Of a DNA stretch of 64,000 nucleotides, positions 56,761-64,000 are shown piece by piece. Source of the DNA: Tridacna crocea (taxonomy: Eukaryota; Mollusca; Bivalvia; Cardiida; Cardiidae); the NCBI GenBank assembly GCA_943736015.1, contig OX031063.1:19327501-19391500 (forward strand), in the 5' to 3' direction. The notes under the pieces are model-generated. The model did no database searches. It saw nothing but the letters and a program-made list of their open reading frames with translations, and was not told the DNA's origin. Every line of letters starts with the position of its first letter. The stretch's first letter is position 1. Position numbers and translations under genes: made by a program.

Positions 56761-57429
56761 GCATCCCGCTCTTTGTTCTATCAAAAGAGAACTCCGTCGG
56801 GTAGTTAGTAATGGGATGTCAGGAACCCTTCTCTCCAGCGCGTCAATGCCAACATTTCCTGTGACAGATAGTGAAAATGTTTTTATATGAAAATTTTCCC
56901 TTTTTGTCACATCCAATAACCTTTCAGTAAATGATAGCGTAATATTTTTCTTTACTTTTTCTCCGATCTACTCACTTAACCTTTACATTAATCCTTCTGT
57001 ACTAACACTTAAACAATACATGATTGTGAATGTGTGATGATGAAGATCTGTAAAGATCAAATCTTTAATAAAGGATTTATCTATCTATCCTATAAAACTG
57101 CAAATTCTTTCTGTGGAAAAAAGGCAAAATCAAATAGTTTAAGTTATTATACATGTATTTTTATTTCTAAAACCAAATATTTCAAATTATAATATCGTCA
57201 TTTCTAAATACTAAAGATAATCATCACAAAAAAAATCAGGAGTTTATCTGTATTTCTAACTACAACAGATAATCACAGGCCCCGTTGCAATAGAAATACA
57301 AAAATATAATGCATGGAGAAAGGTAACTGTTATGGTAATAGCTATAGGAATATTGTTAAAAAATGACATAAAATGCCAAGACTCAATTCGAAACACAGTG
57401 CTATTTGTTGATTTAACCAGATAAGCCCG

Positions 57430-57910
57430 AGTTTTATGACTCTAAGACAGATGACATTTAAATACATTCTGGAAAAAAGGAGAATTTACCCTCAATAAGC
57501 AATTTTTCCTTTTCATACAATATTTTCTGTCCTTCTCACCATTAGAGCCAAAGGATGACATTATAATACATTCTGGATAAAGTAGAATTTACCCATAACA
57601 AGCAGTTTCTCCTTTTTATACCTTGTTTTCTATCATTCTCACCATTACAGCCAACGTTTGTTGACTGCAAATGCTTCCAATCTAAATAGGTCCAAAAATG
57701 TTGTCATCTTGTAGAGAGTTAAGTAAGGCAGAACGATCGTTTATCCCATTGCCGCATAAGACATTTCCATGGCAACCGTGACACTTAATGACCGCAAATA
57801 TTAAACACCATTTAATGTGAAAATGACACTTTTTGACAGCATAGAAAACATTGTGACATTGCTCATAACGAACAATACTACATTTGTTACAATGTTTTCT
57901 AAACTTTTCT
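57430..57910. repeat. Old MITE remnants of family A and B type
   Basis: Degenerate hairpins lie at 57465-57520 and 57565-57625, and a B-like copy is at 57740-57910 (cattgccgcataagac, gaaaacattgtgac). They are the last MITE traces before the virus-like cluster. Confidence 0.5.
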
Positions 57911-58092
57911 AAAATAGCCTAAATTTTAACCAATATTAAAGATAATTAGACCAGTCTATGTTTTCATGATTATTACAGATTAATGAAATAACTCAAAACA
58001 TATAATGGTTGAAAGTCGTTTTTTAACAGTTCTTGGCTAAGTTCATTATAGTAAATTGATTGTTTAAAAATAAATACTTTGGTTGGTTTGGT

Positions 58093-58120
58093 TATACAAT
58101 ACAATACAATACAATACAAT
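58093..58120 (+). repeat. ATACA microsatellite
   Basis: Five tandem acaat/tacaa pentamers. Confidence 0.9.
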
Positions 58121-58584
58121 TGGTTGACTTCATCCTGTCAACAATTGACACGGTACATTCAAGTTATGACAGAAAACTCTTACTGTATTGGACAATATTG
58201 ATCACCGCTTTCAACTTTGAATTGGTTGTGTTGTACCCCGCCCTACTTTACTGTATGGTTTGAGTGTGGTGTTTAACGCCTTTTTTCAACAGTATTTCAG
58301 TTCTATCGCGACGCAGTATCCGGCTGGGCAGTACCTTTGCTAGCGTATCTTATTCCTGAACAACAGATTGCGAGTTTGATCGTCGCTCTAAAATATGATC
58401 AAAGTTTTGAAAACAACGTCAAACCTGAGGGAAACACACGGTGGAAAAATACAAGCTAAAAAAAGAGATCATATCGAAACATTCATCCCATATGCAATTA
58501 TTGCATTTCTATATATTTGGTGGTAAATGGTTATAGAAATAAAGTTTTACAACTCGCCGTTTATTAGTAAGCTTGCTCCTTTAC

Positions 58585-58862
58585 GAGCCCCGAACCCCAG
58601 TTACTCAGTTGGTAGCATCGGGACTTGAGAACAGGGGGTCGTGACTTCGATCCCCGACTCGGTCAATTTCTTTCCGAGGATTGATGATAGTCATTGCGAC
58701 AGGATTCATTCCTCTCCCACCACTGACCATTATTTCGATGATGGTTTTGTGGGAAAGCAGCCAGTGGCTTGGAAAGAACATTGTGCGGAGTACTGGTAAA
58801 AGAGACTCCAGGAAAGCATGGATAAGTGCACTGGCCGCCGCGGTAGAACTGAAATAATACAC
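58585..58862 (+). repeat. tRNA-derived SINE, second type
   Basis: The tRNA-like head has an A-box-like actcagttggtagcatcg and a B-box-like gacttcgatcccc. A unique body and a shared-type central segment (agtggcttggaaagaac...) follow. It is the only clear copy of this head type here. Confidence 0.65.
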
Positions 58863-59140
58863 CATACAATCAAAGCTCCTTTACGCAATATGACTTGAGT
58901 CTATCCATTTACGAGCTATTTACTTTAAGTCACGCTTGAAAATACACTCGGTTAATTTAAGGAAAACAAAACATACTAGCGCAATCGCTTTACATACATA
59001 TTAGAGTCATGCATTGTGATCTTCATTTAGTTAAATCTATGAAAAGCAATATGAAAAAAATTCACTTAAAAAGTTCACTCCAACAAAGCACACTGCAACG
59101 ATACGCATGCAATAGGGCTAGTTCAAATTAGTCCTGTGTC

Positions 59141-59509
59141 TTAAAACTTAATTTCACGGACCTTTTCTTCAGTAGCTGGTCTCATTTCCATATTTCGAAT
59201 TTGGGATAACAGGCTTCCATCACCACCAACAATTATGGATGCCGTCAGGTTATCGCCAATCCCCATGAATGCTTTTGCCAGAAGATATCGACAGTTATCA
59301 TCACAATGTTTTACAGCATCATACCACGAGTAAATTAACCAAAACGTTCGACTTGCTATTCCTTGTGTACTATCCTTTAAGGTTTGAATTTGGTACCTGG
59401 AAAAGCCCAACAACACCGCAAAAATTTCCCATTCAAAACTCACTTCCCTCGAAAGCTCGATGAGTTCAGTGTTGGTAAAACGGTCGTCACTGTTTCCAAA
59501 TGTTGTCAT
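59141..59509 (-). CDS. Small death-domain protein
   Basis: From ATG at 59509 the frame gives 122 residues. Residues about 14-85 fit a death-domain fold: an amphipathic first helix (ELIELSREVSFEWEIFAVLL), the GFSRYQIQTLKD turn, a central W-rich helix (WLIYSWYDAV) and a last helix ending in MGIGDNLTAS. Death domains are six-helix adaptors that dimerise in apoptotic and innate-immune signalling. A splice acceptor (TTTATTTCAG) lies ten bases upstream of the ATG (exon start 59519), so a 5' exon, possibly non-coding, probably exists. No enzymatic or membrane segment is visible. It is divergent from the virus-like genes at 60587 and may belong to the same element or be a host gene. Fold assignment is by pattern only. 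Confidence 0.6.
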   Translation of the reverse strand: MTTFGNSDDRFTNTELIELSREVSFEWEIFAVLLGFSRYQIQTLKDSTQGIASRTFWLIYSWYDAVKHCDDNCRYLLAKAFMGIGDNLTASIIVGGDGSLLSQIRNMEMRPATEEKVREIKF

Positions 59510-59563
59510 ATCTTTGTTTCTGAAATAAAAAAAAGGTAGATGTAACACAAATTAGCTAAAAAA

Positions 59564-59949
59564 ATCATTCATTGCAAGCTTTAAGATAAATATCAATGTT
59601 GTAAGAAATTTGTAAAAAATAAAATGGTAGCTCAAATTAACTAAACACACAAAAAGTCGATCAATGCAAATTTAAGATAAATCTTAATTTTGTAAGAAAA
59701 AAAAAAGATAATACAACGGAGACCAACCTTTTGCGTTTTAAAAACAAGTAATTAACTGCAAAAAAAAAAAATCATTCATTGCAAGCTTTAAGATAAATAT
59801 CAATGTTGTAAGAAATTTGTAAAAGATAAAATGGTAGCTCAAAAAGTCGATCAATGCAAATTTAAGATAAATTTTAATTTTGTATGAAAAGAAAGATAAT
59901 AAAACGGAGACCAACCTTTTGCGTTTTAAAAACAAGTAATTAACTGCAA
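59564..59949. repeat. Tandem duplication, about 207-bp period
   Basis: 59564-59760 and 59771-59949 are nearly identical. Copy 1 carries about 20 extra bases (attaactaaacacaca) and a few substitutions. It lies directly upstream of the death-domain gene, in its likely intron or promoter. Confidence 0.85.
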
Positions 59950-60469
59950 CTAGAACTGTTGTGTGCACTGACAACCGCTGTTAATGAAGGCACTCGCTTT
60001 TTCGGTTGAGATATAGACCCCGGTCTAGTATGAACCTTTTTAATGCAAAACACGTACCATATTGATCAATTATTCTTTATCTGACAAGTCATTTGAGCAG
60101 TACAAAGGTACAGACATTATGACGCTTTTTAAATGAAAGGACACGCAGGTGTGCTGATGACAAATTCATTTTTTATTCTTGTATGTGACAATGTCATTTT
60201 CCTGGAACAAAGAAGCAGGTGATGGGAATGGATAAAGTCAAAATAACTTGCGGATGTATCGCAGCTACCCCGCAGCTGCGTGCACAGCTGCCACGTTTAT
60301 AATAAACAAGCTCATTTATCATTCTTTTACCCAACTTTTTCATCTCTGTAGAACAATAAAGCGGACATCGGGGCGCCTTTTGAAAGCCACGAACGCGCGA
60401 TATCACATGCAGGTGGCAAGACGGGTTTAATCATGCGTTGTCCTATCAAATGTCTCAACTGCGAGTTAG

Positions 60470-60536
60470 CCAATCAGATTGAACGACATCTCGGTATATA
60501 TTCAACCAATCAAGGGACCGTAAATTCGTTATAAAA
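60470..60536 (+). promoter_or_regulatory. Promoter of the virus-like cluster: two CCAAT boxes and a TATA box
   Basis: CCAAT at 60470-60474 and 60506-60510, and TTATAAAA at 60529-60536, which sits 51 bases before the ATG at 60587. This compact arrangement contrasts with the ETS-type, apparently TATA-less host promoters in the window. Confidence 0.55.
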
Positions 60537-60586
60537 TTAGCTAGATTTCCAGCGTTTATCCAAAAAAAATCTTAAAAACCATCGAC

Positions 60587-61246
60587 ATGGAACCTACACG
60601 CGATAGTCAGGGATTTTTAACTAAAGTGCAAGGGAGGTTCGCATATGGTAGAGATGTGTCATTAACGAGATGGAATGGTCAACTGTGGCTACATATTTTT
60701 GATAGCAGTAAATGTAGACAACAGAATGGCTCTTACGACAAGACCCAAAGGAAAAGCTTGTCTTTCAGGTGGTCTGACGCATTAACTTTGAAAGACTGCC
60801 TCTCAGAGTTGGAGTCTTACGCTCAACAAATTGAGAGAGAACAGGTAAGATTTTTTTCTTTTGCGACATAGTTTTGAATTTATGTTTTAAACTCATATTA
60901 GCAAAATATCTCATATTTTCAACTTTAATTTTCGTTATGCTTTAATTGTGATGATAACAATAGTCTAGGATTATATTTCGACATATTTTCGACACATGTT
61001 TTAACGTAGTGTCATTATATATTTATATTTGTTCGTTTTCTTTTTTAGGTATCGGGAATACCGGAAAACGTATTAGAAACGTCGTTTCAAGAACCATTTG
61101 AAAGCGAACAAGCTTCAAATTTTCCGGGGCCTTCCATACAGAGGCGTTCTCACCCTGAACCAGCTAAGTCCGCACCTTCCAACATACCAACTATAGGAGT
61201 TAAGATCCAGGATAGGCAGCAAAATCAACGGTATCATCCGTATTGA
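60587..61246 (+). CDS. Small spliced protein of the virus-like cluster, PC4-like N-terminal domain possible
   Basis: Two exons, 60587-60844 and 61049-61246, with donor GTAAGA and acceptor TTTTTTAG, both phase 0, coding for 151 residues. Residues about 15-75 show alternating beta-strand pattern with GRDVSLTRWNGQLWLHIFD and a later KSLSFRW...LKDCLSELE helix. That layout resembles the PC4/p15 single-stranded-DNA-binding fold. The C-terminal half is Pro/Gln/Ser rich and looks disordered. It is the first gene after the TATA promoter. The fold call is weak; otherwise unrecognised. Confidence 0.6.
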
Positions 61247-61281
61247 TAAAAAGGACAGTTATGAGTGAGCAAAAATAAACG

Positions 61282-61545
61282 ATGGCACAAGCATCTATCG
61301 ACTTTGCTAGGATACAGTACGAACGAGGAGAATTTAGAAATATTCAATATATACCGTTGAAAAAAACAATAAGATGCGAAATTAGTGATAACGTAACTCT
61401 TAAAATAAAAAAAACGTGTAATGGAATTACTGTGATGATTAGAAATGCTTCGAAATTTGTCACATTGCCCAACGACACGTTTAATTTTATTTGCAATTCT
61501 CAGGAAGGAATTCAGTTTTTGATGTCATTTCTAGAAGAACAGTGA
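61282..61545 (+). CDS. Unrecognised 87-residue protein of the virus-like cluster
   Basis: It starts at ATG 61282, 35 bases after the previous stop, and ends 6 bases before the next ATG. Beta-strand-like alternation (CEISDNVTLKIKKTCNGITV) followed by a short C-terminal helix (EGIQFLMSFLEE) could be another small nucleic-acid-binding domain of the same general type as its upstream neighbour. No signal peptide or membrane segment. Real coding is supported by the tight gene spacing and absence of repeats. Confidence 0.55.
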   Translation: MAQASIDFARIQYERGEFRNIQYIPLKKTIRCEISDNVTLKIKKTCNGITVMIRNASKFVTLPNDTFNFICNSQEGIQFLMSFLEEQ

Positions 61546-61551
61546 AAAAAC

Positions 61552-62286
61552 ATGGACACGTTGAAAATAATGTCTGTAGCAAAGAAAAAACGTACTTTTA
61601 AAAATATCTATTGTTCCACTTGTGATGAGTGGGTCTCTGAATATTACATAAGCTGCCACCTAAACGGTGAATTTCACGAAAGACGTTTTCAAAAACAAAC
61701 CGCGATGAAAAGTTGCTACGGACGAAGATTTCGAAGACAGAACGAAAAGCAGAAGAAACATGAAAATTTTATGGAAGACTATGAAACGCCGGAACAAGAA
61801 TCGGATTGTTATATTATTGAAGGAAGCACGCTTAAAAAAACTATCGATGACAAATCAAGAAAACCGCTCTCTCCAGATTTATTTTCTCAAGCAAAGCAAA
61901 GGTTGTTTGATAAAGCAGAAGGAAGTCATCATGAAACAGAACCGGGAAGTGAGAATGAAAAAGCAAAAAAATGGCCCGAAAATCTATTGGATAACACGTG
62001 CTATAACGGAATGCTTCCCTGGGATTTTAGTGATTCCGATAGTACACCAAAAAGTGTTTCTTTACTCGTCAATGAAACGTCCCATTGCGAAAAAGCTCAA
62101 GATGTATTCGAAAATTTTCCAACGAACCTTCTGAGCGGTACATTTCCCGAATCTCAATGTAAAAAGGACCTTTTAAGTGGTACATTTTCAGAATCGCAAT
62201 GCGAAGAGGAGCATTTAAACCAAATGTCATTCTATCGGTGCGCTCGCTGTAATCCTAACGGTTATAAAGACTATGAGGACTTGTAG
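61552..62286 (+). CDS. Zinc-finger-like protein of the virus-like cluster (244 residues)
   Basis: The N-terminal region has a C-x2-C ... H-x5-H pattern (CSTCDEWVS, CHLNGEFH) consistent with a C2H2-type finger, followed by a basic stretch. The middle is Lys/Glu-rich and probably disordered. Near the C-terminus a short motif (LLSGTFPESQC / LLSGTFSESQC) is duplicated in tandem, and the end carries C-x2-C (RCARCNPNGYKD). It has the longest open frame in the cluster. Start ATG 61552 lies six bases after the previous stop. The family is not recognised; a nucleic-acid-binding role is inferred from the finger only. Confidence 0.6.
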   Translation: MDTLKIMSVAKKKRTFKNIYCSTCDEWVSEYYISCHLNGEFHERRFQKQTAMKSCYGRRFRRQNEKQKKHENFMEDYETPEQESDCYIIEGSTLKKTIDDKSRKPLSPDLFSQAKQRLFDKAEGSHHETEPGSENEKAKKWPENLLDNTCYNGMLPWDFSDSDSTPKSVSLLVNETSHCEKAQDVFENFPTNLLSGTFPESQCKKDLLSGTFSESQCEEEHLNQMSFYRCARCNPNGYKDYEDL

Positions 62287-62325
62287 ATTGATTCATTTCT
62301 TCGTGGATAAATCAGAAGTTCAGAT

Positions 62326-62688
62326 ATGGATAGCAGTAAAGTGGAATATCAACACAAACACTGGAGATACTTGCTTTTTCAAAATCGGTTAAAAACGTTT
62401 CAGACATGGCCAAAACAAATGCGGCAGGATAAGTACTCCCTGGCATCATCGGGACTCTTTTATACGAACGAAAATGATTCTTGCGAATGTTTTTCGTGCG
62501 GCGTAAAATTATCGCAGTGGGGACCAACCGATGTTCCGCTAAATGAACACAAAAAATGGTCGAATGACTGTTTCTTCCTTAAAATGATTGGATATGGTAC
62601 AAGGCAGTCAGACGAGTACCCGGAGTCATTCGGAATACCATCATACCTCGAACAACTGTGTCAGCTAGATAACGCTTCGTCTTGGTAA
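62326..62688 (+). CDS. Single-BIR-domain (IAP-like) protein of the virus-like cluster
   Basis: 120 residues. Residues 21-85 match the BIR consensus: R-L-x-T-F-x-x-W-P at 21-29, L-A-x-x-G-L-F-Y at 39-46, then the zinc ligands C55-x2-C58-x16-H75-x6-C82 with W65 and D69 at the expected places. There is no RING or CARD; the C-terminus is a short acidic tail. Family knowledge: BIR domains bind caspases or IAP antagonists, or act in cell division (survivin type). Many invertebrate DNA viruses carry BIR genes. The stop codon overlaps the next gene's ATG in TAATG. Whether this copy inhibits apoptosis cannot be told from sequence. Confidence 0.85.
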   Translation: MDSSKVEYQHKHWRYLLFQNRLKTFQTWPKQMRQDKYSLASSGLFYTNENDSCECFSCGVKLSQWGPTDVPLNEHKKWSNDCFFLKMIGYGTRQSDEYPESFGIPSYLEQLCQLDNASSW

Positions 62689-63089
62689 TGGATTCACGAT
62701 ATGTGCCATTGTTAGACTCTTATTTCGATTTTTTTTATGCGAAAGAAATTATCGACGTCATGACAGACGTGTTTAGAAAGAAATGCGATGGATGTAAAGA
62801 TGGAGCTCTATCCCAACTCGATCACCAGTGCTTAATGCTGTCAACGAAAGAACAATTAGAACTTTACTGGGATTATGTATTGCGTGAAATCAATGAAATA
62901 CGTGTGATAGAAAAATGGTACGGGACAGTATACATGTTGGATTCTGTGCCGATAGAAGTAATAGATCTGTACAAATTAAAACTTGATTGTCGTGACTGGA
63001 GAGATACCGACATGAAGATGGGGTCCTGGAAAAATCGTTTAATCAAAATGGCTACATCTATAATGAAACTGGAAAAAAGATTCTCCTAA
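62688..63089 (+). CDS. CxxC...HxC protein of the virus-like cluster (133 residues)
   Basis: It starts at ATG 62688 inside the TAATG overlap with the BIR gene. Residues 33-48 show C33-x2-C36-x9-H46-x-C48 followed by L-M (VFRKKCDGCKDG...DHQCLM). I associate this pattern with unnamed proteins that accompany P-loop ATPases in invertebrate virus-like elements, from memory and not checked. The rest is helical and charged with no membrane segment. Function unknown. Confidence 0.6.
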   Translation: MDSRYVPLLDSYFDFFYAKEIIDVMTDVFRKKCDGCKDGALSQLDHQCLMLSTKEQLELYWDYVLREINEIRVIEKWYGTVYMLDSVPIEVIDLYKLKLDCRDWRDTDMKMGSWKNRLIKMATSIMKLEKRFS

Positions 63090-63146
63090 GTTGATATTTT
63101 GGTGCGGTGCCATATGTTTTTATTCACTTTTTCTGCAGTACATTAT

Positions 63147-63295
63147 GTATATTTTGTACTCATTTTTTTAAAAATGTGCGTTTTGTGAGTGTCGTATTAA
63201 GACAGGAAAAAAAATTTTTTTTTCAATGTTATGTTTTGTACTCATTTTTCTAATGAAAGTGTTTTGTGAGTGTGGTATTAAGATCGGTAAAAAAT
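63147..63295 (+). repeat. Imperfect tandem duplication behind the gene cluster
   Basis: 63147-63215 and 63228-63295 share tttgtactcatttttctaat and gttttgtgagtgtggtatta type words, period about 80. It follows the 62688 gene's stop and belongs to its 3' region. Confidence 0.7.
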
Positions 63296-63437
63296 GTCTT
63301 ATTTTTTTTTTAAATAATGCCATATTTTTTGTACTTTTTTTGTGCTATCGATGTTTTGGTATCTGTTCATCCTTTTTTTGTATTTTTTTCTGTGTGTTGT
63401 AGTACTTTATGCATATTCCATAGTTTTATAATCATGT

Positions 63438-63472
63438 AATAAATGTGGTTTATGAGAGTAGTCTTAAATAAA
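63438..63472 (+). terminator. Polyadenylation signals ending the first transcription block
   Basis: AATAAA at 63438-63443 and 63467-63472, 350-380 bases after the stop of the 62688 gene and 106 bases before the next ATG. They suggest a shared 3' end for the 60587-63089 genes. Confidence 0.5.
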
Positions 63473-63577
63473 TACAATGTAAAACTATCTATATGCTTTC
63501 ACTGAGTTCTTTTTCCCCAGAAAAAAGTGTTTAAAACAAGGAACGTATTGCGAAAGATTCGATTAAATCTTTGAAAC

Positions 63578-64000
63578 ATGGAGAGTGTAGTTAAATTGGA
63601 AACGGCTGCCACTGCACAAGTTATAGGTACTTCGATTTATATTTACTTTTGAATGGACTAAAATCGTCAAAATCTTCAAAGTTATTGTTAAAAATATTCG
63701 TGAATCGATGTAATACGTTCTTTTTCTTTACACATTTTTTACCCTGCAGGTCCAACTAACTCCGGAAAATCTCATCTGCTGTTTAAAATCCTAAAGCATG
63801 CAGATGGTATGTTTAAAGCCCCTATTTGTAAGACCTATTATTGTTATGGTGTGGATCAACCTTTATACGATGAGATGAAACGGGAACTATCGAACATCGT
63901 TTTCTTCGAGGGACTACCACCCAAGCAAGAGTTGGAAACGTGGTATATGAAAGAACCGGGTCATAAACTGCTTATCATAGACGATTTAATGACCGAGGCT
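63578..64000 (+). CDS. P-loop ATPase of the virus-like cluster, packaging-ATPase-like (runs off the window)
   Basis: Exon 1 is 63578-63626 (ATG plus 16 codons and one base; donor GTACTT). Exon 2 starts at 63750 after an ACCCTGCAG acceptor and is still open at 64000. The first glycine of the Walker A motif is encoded across the splice junction; exon 2 continues PTNSGKS. The Walker B strand LLIIDDLM lies about 65 residues further on, close to the end of the window. Walker A only about 16 residues from the start, with a short A-to-B distance, argues for a compact viral packaging or FtsK/HerA-like ATPase more than for a replicative SF3 helicase, but the Asn in the loop is also seen in SF3 proteins. 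No signal peptide. The C-terminal half is outside the window. Confidence 0.65.

Larger units (their letters stand above)
60437..64000 (+). mobile_element. Virus-like / Polinton-adintovirus-like element (left part)
   Basis: Five short genes lie within 2.5 kb on one strand, with gaps of 6-39 bases or overlap, under a TATA promoter and followed by poly(A) signals, then a P-loop ATPase. Gene content (BIR, zinc proteins, ATPase, spliced first gene) is unlike host DNA in the window. No MITE lies inside. Terminal repeats, polymerase B, integrase and capsid genes are not in view, so the class is not settled. The left boundary is placed arbitrarily at the promoter and could include the death-domain gene at 59141-59509. 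Confidence 0.55.

Noticed and set aside
58060-58263. 67-codon frame across the ATACA microsatellite
   Set aside because: Composed partly of the pentamer repeat; no protein-like features beyond that.
58602-58650. Functional tRNA gene
   Set aside because: Only A- and B-box-like words are present; no complete cloverleaf can be drawn and the sequence continues as a SINE body.
60194-60406. 70-codon minus-strand open frame between the death-domain gene and the virus-like cluster
   Set aside because: No recognisable motif, and it ends just before the promoter elements at 60470-60536. It may be chance.
61760-62134. 124-codon frame overlapping the zinc-finger-like gene
   Set aside because: An out-of-frame shadow rich in Lys/Ile, entirely within the 244-residue frame, which has better context.
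62682-62687. TTG start six bases upstream for the CxxC/HxC gene
   Set aside because: An ATG at 62688 is available and overlaps the preceding stop; a TTG start is unlikely in a eukaryote.

Overview
This is low-GC eukaryotic nuclear DNA. It holds split genes with standard GT/AG introns, tRNA-derived SINEs, a pearl-like tandem-array element and several hundred-base TTAA-bounded MITEs. Together these point to a lophotrochozoan, most likely a bivalve mollusc; no species is assigned.

Layout. (1) 107-21392, plus strand: a complete 14-exon gene for PLRG1, the seven-bladed WD40 subunit of the Prp19/NineTeen spliceosome complex. Its tiny first coding exon lies 5.4 kb upstream of exon 2, and intron 1 holds a large nested inverted-repeat element. 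(2) 26870-43756, minus strand, convergent with PLRG1: a complete 11-exon septin of the SEPTIN6/8/11 group with G1, G3 and G4 motifs, the septin unique element and a C-terminal coiled coil. (3) 48562-48720, plus strand: the first coding exon of a BEACH-family gene (LRBA/neurobeachin). It is divergent from the septin, and both starts carry an ETS-type motif just upstream. No second exon is visible before the window ends. (4) 49-58 kb: repeat-rich DNA with MITEs, minisatellites and a recent 1.26-kb-period duplication. (5) 59-64 kb: a compact virus-like cluster. It has a minus-strand death-domain gene, then plus-strand genes packed a few bases apart: a spliced small protein, an 87-residue protein, a zinc-finger-like protein, a single-BIR (IAP-like) protein, a CxxC...HxC protein, and a spliced P-loop ATPase that runs off the window. 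This looks like a Polinton/adintovirus-like or other DNA-virus-derived element, possibly inside intron 1 of the LRBA/neurobeachin gene.

The dominant repeat (family A, about 230 bp) has TTAA ends, short inverted termini (TTAACYCATTACCA) and a near-perfect 60-70 bp central hairpin. More than 40 copies are visible. Several share a single TTAA with a neighbour, and some sit within 18-45 bp of PLRG1 or septin exons. Family B (four copies) has the same architecture with a different hairpin core.

The three host genes are housekeeping-type and functionally unrelated: splicing, cytoskeleton and vesicle trafficking. The cluster at the right end combines DNA-handling candidates (P-loop ATPase, zinc proteins) with apoptosis-fold proteins (BIR, death domain), a combination typical of animal DNA viruses and their integrated relatives.
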